NCBI GenBank assembly: GCA_002509745.1
Contig: DAWK01000003.1
Location: 1-55,094, forward strand
DNA from: Methanobacteriaceae archaeon UBA349
Lineage (GTDB): Archaea > Methanobacteriota > Methanobacteria > Methanobacteriales > Methanobacteriaceae
DNA length: 55,094 bases
Direction of reading: 5' to 3'
Part shown: positions 1 to 10,604 of the stretch, in pieces
Layout of the letters: each line of letters opens with the position of its first letter
Numbering within the stretch: position 1 is the first letter of the stretch
Notes under the pieces: generated by a model
Databases searched by the model: none
The model's input: the letters and a program-made list of their open reading frames with translations, nothing else
What the model was told of the DNA's origin: nothing
Made by a program: the position numbers and the translations under genes

Positions 1-3000
1 GTCGATATTTAGAATTACATTTAGTGCATCTTACCTTCTGCCGGGAAAAGGCCCGGGTATTTCCCATCATATCTGGCAAAAAGTGAGAAGTGAGTACTCC
101 TTCCACCACTCCTCTTTGATCCACGGCCCTTATCCTCTCAGCAATTTGAATTTGAGCCTCTACCTTTTCTTTCATAGTAGGTAAGGTTTTATAGAGACAT
201 ACTTTTGGTCCGGCATGAATACTGGAAGTATTATGGGAAAACATTATTCCTTCATATTGGCCCGGAGTACCCAACCGATTTTTCACATTATCTATTAAAT
301 CCAGAACATCAGAAGGTTTGGCATGTTCTTGAGCCTTTTGATAGAACTCTAAGGGGAATGATTCCATAGCATCAATATTGTGCGATTCATCATCTATTTC
401 TTCAGGATCTATACGGGAAGATAGAACCAGTGGAGCATCCATACTTCCTCCCCGAGTGCTGGGCAAGTATGATTTAGAGAAATTCAATAAAGCATCCATT
501 AAAAGCATGATAGAATCTTCATCACTGTCACAGTTTCTCCGCTTAGCAGAATGGAAGAAAGGATGAGCATAACAGGCCGCAGCCTTGGTAAATCCAACCA
601 CACGACCCAATACTCCGGCAGAGGTGTGAGGGGCCAGCCCAACAACTAGATGGCCAACCAGTTCTTTGCTTTGTTTTACATTGTAAAAACGTTCCAGCCC
701 GTAAAAATTCGCTAAAAGGTCATCAATAAAACCAGCCACTCCTAGAAGATACTGGCCACAGTGTTCAGATACTACTACATCCTGAACCTTTAATTCTAAT
801 ATTTGGTCTTCTTCTTCCAGTGCCACCCCATAGCAGTCTTTTTCATATCCCATTTCCTTTAATTTCGCAACATCTACTCCCACTTCTTTAGGAGTGAAAT
901 GAGTTAAAGGCAGATCAGTGGAATCATGACGTATAGTAGCATCTTTAAAGGTGAAAACTTCGTTTTTAGCCCTTAAAATTCCTTTTTCCAAAGGTTCTGG
1001 GAACTTATCCTCGGATATCATCCCTATAACTCCTTTTATTTCATCCATCTTACGTACACCCACATTTTCCGAGGCTTTTTTAAGAAGTCCAGCTATATTA
1101 ATCTTCTTCTTTCCAGGTTGGGCCAGCTCAGTAGGTGACCCACAATGAGGACATATAGATTGGAATGAACTTATTTGACATTCGGTACATTTAGAACGGG
1201 CCAGTTCTACAGTTATACTACCTTTTTTAGCAGCTTCCACAATATTTCGGCGAGTTCCACCATTATTGCCAATAGGGAAAAGGGAATGAGGTGCTGGTTT
1301 CATTTTCCGTTCTTTGGTTTTTTCCGGCCTTCCCACCCTGGTTCCAATATAGGTAGGGGCTTGGGCCATAATTTCCACTGGAGCAGCTTCATTAACTGCT
1401 TTTAATGTATTTTCCAGGGTTTCATCCAATGGATTTGGAAGAGTTTTAATCAACACGTAGGCCTCTTCAGGAGCAATAATCACTTGAGAGTCCATCATAA
1501 TATGAGGAACACCAATGACTTCTAGAATCCTTTTTTGAGGAGACATATCTAGTTTTAATTCATCTCCATTATGGTATTCATCAATTTTAGTAAATATCCA
1601 TTCACGTAGTAGATTTAAATCTTTTATAGATACATCATGATAAAAGTAAGTGTATTCCGGATGCAAAGGTACTTCATAGTCTTCTGATATCTTAAATGCT
1701 TCCTCAGCAGTTATTTTTTTCATTAGCAGCGTTTTTAAATCTAGGGGATCTTTTTGCAGGTCGTATTTTTCAGCAGATTCAATGGTTTTAACCCACCATT
1801 CTTCACACCAGGCCGAAGGTAGTAAAACATGGTTATTTCTTAAAAATTCACCGAAAGCCACCAGCATATCGCCCAAAAATAAAACCTCATCTACTTGAGG
1901 CCTTAATTTACGTGCTTCTGCCGTAGTGGATATTTTAATTACATTTCCATTTTTTAATTTAACAATAGGTCCATCTATGGTATCCACCGGAACCACACAG
2001 GTACCTTTTCCAGGTCTTTCTATTTTCATCTGAGTTCCTACTGCCAGAAACTCTAGAAGTTCCATAGTGGCCGGGCTGACACCCATTGCCGCCAGCCCAG
2101 TATTTCGAGATCTTCCATATCTAAGTCGGAATGCTCCTTTCTCTGAAGGATTGGCCAGCACCGGTCTTCCACCAATAATATCCTGAATATACTTATAATC
2201 TGCTTTGATCTCGGTTTCTTCATCGTCTTTTTTAGCTGGTGCTTTTGAAAATTGTGCTAACCAATCCCAACCTTCTAAATTCAATATTTTGGCATATTTA
2301 AGTACTTTAGGTGCTTTCTGAATAATACCTTCCACCATAGCCAGTAAAGCCCCGCCCCGTATGTTATTGGTTTCTACTCGCTCCAAGTCCCGGTGGGATA
2401 CTTCAATTTTATCAGTAGGTTCCCCAGTAACTTCTACAGGGATACTACGGGCGGCTAAACGTACTTCGTCAGGTTTAGGAGAATATTGTAGATTAGTTAC
2501 TTCTGATTCATATAATTCCACTTCTTCCACATATCGTTCTATTTCAGCATCAATAGGTACATAAGGAGCTAAATCAATAGCCCATCGAATATAATCTCCT
2601 ATTAAAACTGCTAGAGCCGCCGCAGTACCTCCTGCACTTCTAATTGGACCGGCAAAGTAAACTGCAAAATAATTACTACGGTCAAAATTCTGTTTAATTC
2701 TTACTTTGGCTATTCCTTCCAGTGGTGCAGCCACCACTCCTTCCGTAAGAATGGCCAGAGCCGTACGAAGAGCCTGGTCAGCCATAACTTCCCTCTGGGC
2801 CAGTTCATCCTCTTTACTGTTTTCGTCCAAGGGGGCTGACGCAATCTCGGCAGCTATTTTGAATGCTGCTTCCTCCCGGCTGGATTTTTCTTCCAGAAAT
2901 TTAATTCTCTCTGCAATGCCTTCTGGACCTACCAGCCCCTCTACTCTTTCAGCTAAATCCTTGGCCAGAGGTATTTCTGTTTCAGTTTCCACATCTAGCC

Positions 3001-3073
3001 CCTTTGAGCGAGCCTCACCTGCTATTTTGTAGAGTTTTTTGGTTTCTGATTCTAATTCTTCGAAATAGTCCAT
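1..3073 (-). CDS. polC: DNA polymerase D large subunit DP2 (3' end outside window)
   Basis: This is the catalytic large subunit of the archaeal D-family replicative polymerase, which works with the DP1 exonuclease subunit. About 1024 codons are open and run off the left edge, so the C-terminus is missing. Visible family landmarks are YFAVYFAGPIRSAGGTAAAL near residues 128-147, a zinc finger with two CxxC pairs near 620-650, the catalytic acidic motif NCDSDED near 847-853, and the start of a second zinc finger (RCTKCNSKYR) at the edge. Inteins often interrupt DP2 at the NCDxDED site, but none is present here. ATG 3073 is chosen because AAAGGGAT lies at ideal spacing; ATG 3079 would abut that site. 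Transcription diverges from secG. Confidence 0.95.
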   Translation of the reverse strand, partial: MDYFEELESETKKLYKIAGEARSKGLDVETETEIPLAKDLAERVEGLVGPEGIAERIKFLEEKSSREEAAFKIAAEIASAPLDENSKEDELAQREVMADQALRTALAILTEGVVAAPLEGIAKVRIKQNFDRSNYFAVYFAGPIRSAGGTAAALAVLIGDYIRWAIDLAPYVPIDAEIERYVEEVELYESEVTNLQYSPKPDEVRLAARSIPVEVTGEPTDKIEVSHRDLERVETNNIRGGALLAMVEGIIQKAPKVLKYAKILNLEGWDWLAQFSKAPAKKDDEETEIKADYKYIQDIIGGRPVLANPSEKGAFRLRYGRSRNTGLAAMGVSPATMELLEFLAVGTQMKIERPGKGTCVVPVDTIDGPIVKLKNGNVIKISTTAEARKLRPQVDEVLFLGDMLVAFGEFLRNNHVLLPSAWCEEWWVKTIESAEKYDLQKDPLDLKTLLMKKITAEEAFKISEDYEVPLHPEYTYFYHDVSIKDLNLLREWIFTKIDEYHNGDELKLDMSPQKRILEVIGVPHIMMDSQVIIAPEEAYVLIKTLPNPLDETLENTLKAVNEAAPVEIMAQAPTYIGTRVGRPEKTKERKMKPAPHSLFPIGNNGGTRRNIVEAAKKGSITVELARSKCTECQISSFQSICPHCGSPTELAQPGKKKINIAGLLKKASENVGVRKMDEIKGVIGMISEDKFPEPLEKGILRAKNEVFTFKDATIRHDSTDLPLTHFTPKEVGVDVAKLKEMGYEKDCYGVALEEEDQILELKVQDVVVSEHCGQYLLGVAGFIDDLLANFYGLERFYNVKQSKELVGHLVVGLAPHTSAGVLGRVVGFTKAAACYAHPFFHSAKRRNCDSDEDSIMLLMDALLNFSKSYLPSTRGGSMDAPLVLSSRIDPEEIDDESHNIDAMESFPLEFYQKAQEHAKPSDVLDLIDNVKNRLGTPGQYEGIMFSHNTSSIHAGPKVCLYKTLPTMKEKVEAQIQIAERIRAVDQRGVVEGVLTSHFLPDMMGNTRAFSRQKVRCTKCNSKYR

Positions 3074-3300
3074 TAACATCCCTTTGAGTTTGATTATAAG
3101 TATTTAAGTTATTATTAAGCCTTTTTAAAAAATAAAAAATATAAATATAATTGCAAGTTTTGCTTTAAAATATTATTGTACAAACAGATATTTAATGATT
3201 TTTTTAAACGCAAAAATTCTTTAAACGAAAATAATTATAAATTATTAATTAATAATTTTATTAAACATTTAAAAACAAATAATCATTAACTATTTAACAG

Positions 3301-3309
3301 TATAAATTT
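3301..3309 (+). promoter_or_regulatory. Probable TATA box for secG
   Basis: TATAAATTT lies about 60 nt before the secG start. With the usual archaeal spacing of about 26 nt it would give a leader of roughly 35 nt. The surroundings are so AT-rich that this is only a plausible assignment. Confidence 0.3.
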
Positions 3310-3366
3310 CATAATTAATTAAACAGAGAATTAAAATTACATTTATATATTATCATCGGTGATATT

Positions 3367-3528
3367 ATGGGAAAAAAAGATAAAAAAAGCCTTCCACCAA
3401 GTGGTGCCGGGCTGGTAAGATACTTTGAAGATGAAACAAGAGGCCCTAAGATGAGTCCAGAGCAAGTAGTTGCTATGACCATTATTCTGGCTATTTTCTG
3501 TCTGGCTCTTCGTTTTTCAACTAGTTAA
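3367..3528 (+). CDS. secG: Preprotein translocase subunit SecG (Sec61-beta)
   Basis: This 53-residue protein is easily missed because of its length. It has the archaeal Sec61-beta layout: a basic, Gly/Pro-rich cytoplasmic N-terminus (PPSGAGLVRYFEDE), a PEQVV motif, and one C-terminal membrane segment at about residues 33-50 (VAMTIILAIFCLALRF). In the membrane it joins SecY and SecE as the non-essential third subunit of the protein-conducting channel. A GGTGAT ribosome site precedes the ATG. It is divergent from polC and followed by purB on the same strand after about 115 bp. Length and motif order match the family closely. Confidence 0.9.
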   Translation: MGKKDKKSLPPSGAGLVRYFEDETRGPKMSPEQVVAMTIILAIFCLALRFSTS

Positions 3529-3644
3529 ACAGATCAAATTTAAACATATAAATAATTAAATTTATTTTTAAGGTCTATTTTTTATTGCATTTTAAAATTA
3601 ATATAGTTAGATTTATTTGAATTATAAACTACGGAGTGATTTTT

Positions 3645-4994
<1,350 letters not shown>

Positions 4995-5022
4995 ATATTT
5001 AGACTTTAAAAATTCTAAATAT
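4995..5022 (+). terminator. Stem-loop behind purB
   Basis: Perfect 9-bp arms ATATTTAGA and TCTAAATAT enclose a 10-nt loop, starting one base after the purB stop. A T-rich run follows at about 5050-5066. The position suits a terminator or mRNA 3' end signal, although archaeal termination depends mainly on the T-tracts. Confidence 0.45.
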
Positions 5023-5226
5023 ATTTAAAAAAAGTTTTTAAGTTTAATTAATGTTTTTTTCTTTTTAAAGCCTTTTTAATCTATTAATTTCTATTTTTTA
5101 GCATTTTCCTTGATTTTTATTTTTTACTAATTCTAATTACAAAATTGTACATTTTATTAAATAAATATAAAAGTTAATTAACCTCTTCCAACAGAATAAT
5201 TGACAGTACCTGGGAGGTGCTTTTAA

Positions 5227-6147
5227 ATGAGTGACATGAAAGAATTAAAATCTATAAAAATTGTCCCTTATACACTCATGAATTCTTCTTTGAGTGCCGT
5301 ATGGGGCCTATTGTTTGCAATAATATTGTTGATATTTGCTGGAGCATTTTCAGCAGTGCTACCATCCGAATTGTCTTCATTTTCCGGATTCTTGTTAGGT
5401 CTGGGCGTAGCAGGGCTAGTTGTATTTCCAGTTGGTTCGTTCCTTTTAAGTATAACACAGTCTTTCCTTTATGCGCTAATTTATAATTTAATGGTCCCTA
5501 AATTAGGTGGGATACAAATAGAATTAGCCGACATGAAAGAAATCACCAAAGCTGGAGTTATTCCCTTTGCATTAATAGTCGCCGCAGTAACCGCTGTTTT
5601 CCAGTTTGTAATCCAGCTGGTATTTGTTCCTCTACAATACTTATCTATAGGGTTTATTGGGTCTATGGTCAAAACCATTGCCGCCACAACTAACAGTACT
5701 ATGCCTGTAGCATCCATGGGATCTTTAGGAGGATTTAGTGCATTGGGGGCTATTTTAAACATTATTTTAACTCCAATAATAACCTTCATAATGGTTTTCA
5801 TTGGAGCAGTTATTTTAGCCGCGCTTTACAACTTACTTGCACCTAAATTAGGTGGAATAAAAATAGGATTAAGTGAAAAAGCTCACGGATTCTTAGGAAT
5901 TGAAAGTATCAGTCCAGTAGCATTAGGTCTTATTGGTGGAGCTATAGCCGCAGTTTTTGGAATTATTATTGGAATATTATTCTTAATAATTCTAGCAATA
6001 GCAGGTTCTGCCCTAGCTGGTTTAGTATTGCTATTTGTTTATGCTATAGGTGGATTTATAGTAATATTCATTGCCTACGCATTAACTGCAGTGTTCTATA
6101 ACTTCCTAGCACCTAAAATCGGCGGATTCGAAATAAAATTAGAATAA
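5227..6147 (+). CDS. Membrane protein with three internal repeats (DUF3566-like)
   Basis: The 306-residue polytopic membrane protein has three similar units of about 100 residues. Each has two hydrophobic segments and ends in a close variant of one motif: LIYNLMVPKLGGIQIEL, LYNLLAPKLGGIKIGL, FYNFLAPKIGGFEIKLE. The motif resembles the end of the DUF3566 transmembrane domain (N-x-hydrophobic, then GGI/F, then hydrophobic-L), so this looks like a triplicated relative. About six membrane spans are expected. GGGAGGTGC precedes the ATG. No enzymatic residues are apparent and function is unknown. The gene stands alone. Confidence 0.7.
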   Translation: MSDMKELKSIKIVPYTLMNSSLSAVWGLLFAIILLIFAGAFSAVLPSELSSFSGFLLGLGVAGLVVFPVGSFLLSITQSFLYALIYNLMVPKLGGIQIELADMKEITKAGVIPFALIVAAVTAVFQFVIQLVFVPLQYLSIGFIGSMVKTIAATTNSTMPVASMGSLGGFSALGAILNIILTPIITFIMVFIGAVILAALYNLLAPKLGGIKIGLSEKAHGFLGIESISPVALGLIGGAIAAVFGIIIGILFLIILAIAGSALAGLVLLFVYAIGGFIVIFIAYALTAVFYNFLAPKIGGFEIKLE

Positions 6148-6173
6148 TTAGAATAAATTTCTAATATTTTTTA
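6147..6173 (+). terminator. Terminator behind the three-repeat membrane protein
   Basis: A perfect 7-bp stem (ATTAGAA / TTCTAAT, 5-nt loop) overlaps the last base of the stop codon and is followed directly by ATTTTTT. This is a good match to an intrinsic-type terminator. Confidence 0.5.
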
Positions 6174-6382
6174 TTTCTAATTCTTATATTTTTTTATTTT
6201 TACATTAAAAAGATTCAAAATAAATATTTTTAGATTAAACTATTTTTAAGAAATTTTTTTAAAAGTGAATTATAAAATATAATTAAACCAACATTAAATT
6301 GTTAATTAATATTTATTAGTCAATATGCTTGTAAAAATTAAAAAAATTAGTAATAATAAAATATCAAAAAGTTATTTTTGAA

Positions 6383-7045
6383 TTAAAAAAGCCATTTAGG
6401 ATTGTATTCAACGTCCTTGACTCCATTGACACAAACTAGAGAACCAATGGGTCGTTTAATTCCATGGTGAGTAACTGCTACCACATCATAATTAACCCAG
6501 TTTCCATAATCCCTACCTTTAATCTGGAGCCAAACATGGCCATACCATTGTTTATCCCCACATTTAACTCTTCCATGTGCATAACGGACATCATATCCCA
6601 TGTCTTCCAGAACTGGGCGTATAAGCTGAGCATAGTCCGTACAATTAATTCCTAAACCTTTTCTAAGACGAGTTAGGGCCATTTTATTGTCAAATTTATC
6701 ATTATAATAGTACTTATATTCCCCATGATTAGCTATGGCTTTATAAAGATCTTTAGCATCGTTAAATTTTTTATCAAGCGCTTCTTCCAATTTTATCCAA
6801 GAAGCAGATTTTTTTCGGCCCAATGAAGGTTTTACTATTTCCATATCTTCATCTAATCGGACTGATTTCGGATTCCTGCCTTTGCTTTTTATAAAAAGAT
6901 CTACTCTTCGCATCATGTCTTCATACTGTCTTTTGCCTATTTTAGAACCATTTAAAGTAACATATTTAGGTTTTCTGCCCCTTTCCATTTGAAATTGCAT
7001 TATACGAATGCTCATGTCCTGGTAATCTTTATAAGATATGATCAT
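6383..7045 (-). CDS. PeiW/PeiP-like pseudomurein endoisopeptidase
   Basis: The 220-residue protein starts with two pseudomurein-binding-type repeats (about residues 4-33 and 37-65, each ending GRxPKxVxL) and continues into a transglutaminase-fold cysteine peptidase domain. A plausible catalytic triad is Cys135 in GINCTDYAQL, His170 in YGHVWLQIKG and Asp187 in NWVNYDVV. This matches the layout of the Methanothermobacter viral lysins PeiP and PeiW (peptidase C71), which cut the isopeptide bond in pseudomurein peptide bridges. There is no signal peptide, as in viral endolysins. GAGGGGATT precedes the ATG. It lies 19 bp behind a small two-TM protein on the same strand. Enzyme activity is inferred. 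Confidence 0.75.
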   Translation of the reverse strand: MIISYKDYQDMSIRIMQFQMERGRKPKYVTLNGSKIGKRQYEDMMRRVDLFIKSKGRNPKSVRLDEDMEIVKPSLGRKKSASWIKLEEALDKKFNDAKDLYKAIANHGEYKYYYNDKFDNKMALTRLRKGLGINCTDYAQLIRPVLEDMGYDVRYAHGRVKCGDKQWYGHVWLQIKGRDYGNWVNYDVVAVTHHGIKRPIGSLVCVNGVKDVEYNPKWLF

Positions 7046-7064
7046 TGAATCCCCTCACAGGTGG

Positions 7065-7406
7065 TTAAGCCACATCTTCTTCAATTTCAGATTCTTCTTC
7101 CAGTATTTTCTCTTTATTTTCAGTTTTAGGCTTTATTTCACTTTTAAGGCCAGATTCACTCTCTAATTTTGGTTCTGGTTGTTCAGTGGTAGTTTTAACG
7201 GCTTTTTCTGCTTCATCACTTGATTTTTCTGATTCTGACGAAGCCTTACTCAAACCCTTATGAGATATAAATCCAGCTATGCCGCCAGCTGCAGCTGCAG
7301 CTATCTCATTTTGGCCTTTATACATCCCCATGAGAGAAATTAGTGTCAAACATAATATTGCTACTGTTTCTACCGCCACTATATATACATTACTAGGATT
7401 TGCCAT
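7065..7406 (-). CDS. Small holin-like membrane protein
   Basis: The 113-residue protein has one clear membrane helix (about residues 8-27), a second weaker Ala/Gly-rich hydrophobic segment (about 34-48, EIAAAAAGGIAGFISH), and a long charged, Glu/Lys/Ser-rich tail that is probably cytoplasmic. GGGGCGAT precedes the ATG. It is the upstream partner of the pseudomurein-peptidase gene, 19 bp apart, so they are probably co-transcribed. Size, topology and position before a lysin resemble a holin, the pore that releases or triggers a lysin. No specific holin family is recognised; this call is contextual. Confidence 0.55.
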   Translation of the reverse strand: MANPSNVYIVAVETVAILCLTLISLMGMYKGQNEIAAAAAGGIAGFISHKGLSKASSESEKSSDEAEKAVKTTTEQPEPKLESESGLKSEIKPKTENKEKILEEESEIEEDVA

Positions 7407-7505
7407 TTTATCGCCCCTGATATCAATAATAAAGTAATAAATTAACTTACATGTGTAAATTAGATTAATATAAAAATTTAAATGTCATTAAATATTTAAT
7501 TGTGC

Positions 7506-7652
7506 TTATTTTTCTGTGTATTTCTCAGGATTATCTTCAAATGTTTTTTTACATCCCGGAGCGCAGAAATAATATTTTTTCCCTTCATATTCACTCACAA
7601 ATTTGGCCGATTTCTCGTCCACTTCCATGTTGCATATAGGATCTACTGCCAT
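7506..7652 (-). CDS. YHS-domain metal-binding protein
   Basis: This 48-residue protein consists almost wholly of one YHS domain: DPICNMEVDEKSAKF, then YYFCAPGCKKTFEDNPEKY. Three cysteines (one in PIC, two in FCAPGC) are typical of these small heavy-metal-associated modules, which also occur fused to copper ATPases. It lies 245 bp downstream of copA on the same strand, so a role in copper handling is likely from context. The length is typical for stand-alone archaeal YHS proteins. Confidence 0.8.
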   Translation of the reverse strand: MAVDPICNMEVDEKSAKFVSEYEGKKYYFCAPGCKKTFEDNPEKYTEK

Positions 7653-7897
7653 TTTTACACCATATAATAGTATATTTAAAAAAGTATTAAAGTTTTTATA
7701 TTAATAGACCATGTTTTTTGAAAAAATTTAAATTTCCCATGAAATTTATAAATAGATTAAAAATTAATTAGTTTTAAATTAATTAAAAATACTATAAAAA
7801 TAAAATAAGTTTTCTATTATCAAATTAAAAAGATAGATGATAATTAAATAAGTAGTTCTATTAAATCCTAATTTAATAGAAGCTACCTACAAATATA

Positions 7898-10369
7898 TTA
7901 ATCATCTGTATTTTTAGAAGTCATGGCAAGCTTCTTAGCATCAGGAACATATCCTTTTAACAGTAAAGATAAGGAAACCACTGTAACCGAACTCAGAGCC
8001 ATGGCCAAACCTGCGTATTCGGGCCTAAATGTTATTCCAAAGCTTGGATAAAGTAATCCAGCTGCAACTGGAATCAGAATAATGTTATATGCAAAAGCCC
8101 AGAAAATATTAAGCTTAATTCTACCCATGACCTTTTTTGAAAGCTGTATACTCGCGACAGCATCTATAGGTTCGTTATTTATGAGAACAATTTCTCCACT
8201 TTCTATGGCCACATCAGTACCACTACCAATAGCAATTCCTACATCGGCCTGGGCCAGTGCTGGAGCATCGTTAATTCCGTCACCAATAAAAGCCACTTTT
8301 TTACCTTCAGATTGAATTTTAGAAACTTCTTGGGCTTTTTCATAAGGCAGAACCTCCGAAAGAACCTTACTAATTCCAATCTGATTGGCTACTGCTTGAG
8401 CTGTTTTTGAATTATCCCCGGTGATCATTACTGTTTCCAATCCCATATTATTGAATTCCCGAATCGCTAATGCCGTAGTTTTCTTAATGGTGTCCGCCAC
8501 CGCAATTAAGCCTATTATTTTATGGTTTTGACCTATGATTATAGTGGTTTTTCCATCATTTTCCAAATTAGAAAGTGATTCTTCCGCTTTAATGTCCAGA
8601 ACAATATCTTTATCAGCAAAAAGAGCACGGTTCCCAATTAAAATTTCATGATTATCTACCTTAGCAATTACTCCTTTTCCACCAATGGTATCAAATTTTG
8701 TAGTTTCTTTTAATTCCATACCTTCCTGGCGAGATTTAATTAGAATGGCTTCTGCAATAGGGTGCTGAGAATTACGTTCCACACTGGCCGCCCAGAGAAG
8801 AACTTCTTCTTCAGTCACACTATTTCCATCACTTTCATTAAATACCACAATATCAGTCACTTCAGGACTTCCCTGGGTCAAAGTGCCTGTTTTATCAAAG
8901 ATAACCGTGTTTATTTGTTCTGATACCTCCAGGGATTCTCCTTCCTTAATTAAAATTCCCAATTCGGCTCCTCTTCCAATTCCCACCGTGACTGCCGTGG
9001 GAGTGGCCAGTCCTAAAGCACAGGGGCAGGCCACCACCAGAATAGAAATTAATACTGTAAGGCCAAAGAGTAAGGTAGAGCCCATTAAGAAGTACCACAC
9101 TACAAATGACACTATGGCTACTGTAAGTACAGTAGGAATAAAATAAGTCACTGCTTTATCAGCAATCCTCTGAACCGGTGGTTTTGAACCTTGAGCCTGA
9201 TCTACCAGACTTATGATCTGGGATAAAACTGTATCTTTACCTATCCTAGTAGTTTTGAATTTTAAAACACCATTTTTATTAAGGGTTCCTCCTACCACTT
9301 CTTTTCCTTTATTTTTGAAGACAGGGATCGGTTCACCAGTGATCATTGATTCATCCACGTAGCTTTCACCATCAAAAACCTTACCATCCGCTGGTATCTT
9401 TTCACCAGGTTTTACCAGGATTAAATCACCTAACTGGATATCCTGGATTGGAACTTCCCTTTCTTCACCATCCTGAATCAAAATAGCATTCTGGGGCTGC
9501 AGGCCAATTAATTTTTTTATGGCCGTAGAAGTCCTACCCTTGGCCCGGGCTTCCAGATACCTTCCCAGAGTTAAAAAGGCCGCCAGCATTAAAGCAGTCT
9601 CATAGAACATAAATTCCGGAGTTAGTATTATATTGAAAGTGCCCAGTAAACTGGAAACAAAAGCCACCCCAATACCCAGCGAATACATCACATCCATGTC
9701 CAGGGTTCGGTTTTGCAGTGCCCGGGAAGCCGCAGAGAAAATAGGGTAACTTACATAGATAAAGGGAATAATAGAAACTACCAGCATGAAATAAGGCATG
9801 TAAAAAGGTGCAGGAATCCCTAAAAGCATCATGGCCATTAAAGGGAGAGATACTCCAAAACCTACAATAATCCGGTACTTTTTAGATCTCAAATCTTTCT
9901 GGCGTATTTCTTCCTCCAATTCCTGACTTTCTTCCCCTTCTAAACCCAGAAATTGATATCCTAAATCTTCAATAGCATTTTTCATGTCCTCAATAGAAAC
10001 CTGGTCATTTTTATAAGTCACATAGGCCTTTTCAGCACCCAGATTGACCGTTACTTCACTTATTCCATCGAGTTTAGTTAATACATCTTCAATGGCCTTA
10101 ACACAGATGGCACAAGTCATTCCGCCTATTTTTAGAACGGCCTTGTCCTTTAGTACCACATAACCTGCATCTTCCACCGCTTTTTCCATCTGCCCCACAC
10201 CCAGCTTTTCCGGGTCGTATTCTATGGTGGCTTTTTCCGTGGCCAGATTCACTTGAGCTTCCTGTACTCCTTCCAAATTATCCAAAGATTTTTCAATTTT
10301 AATGGCACAGGACGCACATCCCATTCCAGATATTTTAATATCAGTCTTCTTTTTGGGTTTTTCTGGCAT
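7898..10369 (-). CDS. copA: Copper-exporting P1B-type ATPase CopA
   Basis: The 823-residue ATPase moves Cu(I) out of the cytoplasm. Two N-terminal heavy-metal domains carry GMGCASC (residues 15-21) and GMTCAIC (83-89). The membrane metal site CPC is at 448-450, the phosphorylated DKTGT at 492-496, SQHPIA follows, and [11 protein letters not shown] lies in the ATP-binding region. The last helices carry YN and [10 protein letters not shown], the P1B-1 (Cu+) pattern. An in-frame ATG at 10411 exists, but GGAGAC stands 5 nt before ATG 10369 (MPEKPKKK), so that start is chosen. Copper specificity comes from the motifs; the YHS gene and copB support a metal-resistance island. Confidence 0.93.
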   Translation of the reverse strand: MPEKPKKKTDIKISGMGCASCAIKIEKSLDNLEGVQEAQVNLATEKATIEYDPEKLGVGQMEKAVEDAGYVVLKDKAVLKIGGMTCAICVKAIEDVLTKLDGISEVTVNLGAEKAYVTYKNDQVSIEDMKNAIEDLGYQFLGLEGEESQELEEEIRQKDLRSKKYRIIVGFGVSLPLMAMMLLGIPAPFYMPYFMLVVSIIPFIYVSYPIFSAASRALQNRTLDMDVMYSLGIGVAFVSSLLGTFNIILTPEFMFYETALMLAAFLTLGRYLEARAKGRTSTAIKKLIGLQPQNAILIQDGEEREVPIQDIQLGDLILVKPGEKIPADGKVFDGESYVDESMITGEPIPVFKNKGKEVVGGTLNKNGVLKFKTTRIGKDTVLSQIISLVDQAQGSKPPVQRIADKAVTYFIPTVLTVAIVSFVVWYFLMGSTLLFGLTVLISILVVACPCALGLATPTAVTVGIGRGAELGILIKEGESLEVSEQINTVIFDKTGTLTQGSPEVTDIVVFNESDGNSVTEEEVLLWAASVERNSQHPIAEAILIKSRQEGMELKETTKFDTIGGKGVIAKVDNHEILIGNRALFADKDIVLDIKAEESLSNLENDGKTTIIIGQNHKIIGLIAVADTIKKTTALAIREFNNMGLETVMITGDNSKTAQAVANQIGISKVLSEVLPYEKAQEVSKIQSEGKKVAFIGDGINDAPALAQADVGIAIGSGTDVAIESGEIVLINNEPIDAVASIQLSKKVMGRIKLNIFWAFAYNIILIPVAAGLLYPSFGITFRPEYAGLAMALSSVTVVSLSLLLKGYVPDAKKLAMTSKNTDD

Positions 10370-10530
10370 TTTTAGTCTCCACAAGATTTGAACATGAATT
10401 AAATCATTCAAATTATAATTTAGTTAATATATGTAAATTATTTTTTATCAATAAGCTCACCATATTACTCATATGCTTCAGTATTACCATAATATACACC
10501 CATAATGAGTTTACAGCATAAGCTCGCGAA

Positions 10531-10552
10531 TATGAATATAATAATATTCATA
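10531..10552. promoter_or_regulatory. Perfect inverted repeat upstream of copA (possible operator)
   Basis: Nine-base arms TATGAATAT and ATATTCATA flank the spacer AATA. The site lies between copB and copA, about 160 bp before the copA start and about 100 bp before a likely TATA element near 10425-10433. On the minus strand it is not followed by a T-tract, so a terminator is unlikely. TGAA/TTCA half-sites resemble operators of ArsR/SmtB-type metal sensors, but no regulator gene is in the window. Confidence 0.4.
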
Positions 10553-10604
10553 GTATTTGTTATCCATTAAACATCCATTTTAAATGTTTTTCGAAACTAA
10601 TTAT

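Noticed and set aside
500..560. Possible intein in polC at the NCDxDED active-site motif
   Set aside because: The motif and its flanks are uninterrupted, so no intein is present in the visible part.
2706..3032. 108-codon plus-strand frame within polC
   Set aside because: Ser/Ala-rich antisense shadow of a strongly conserved polymerase region.
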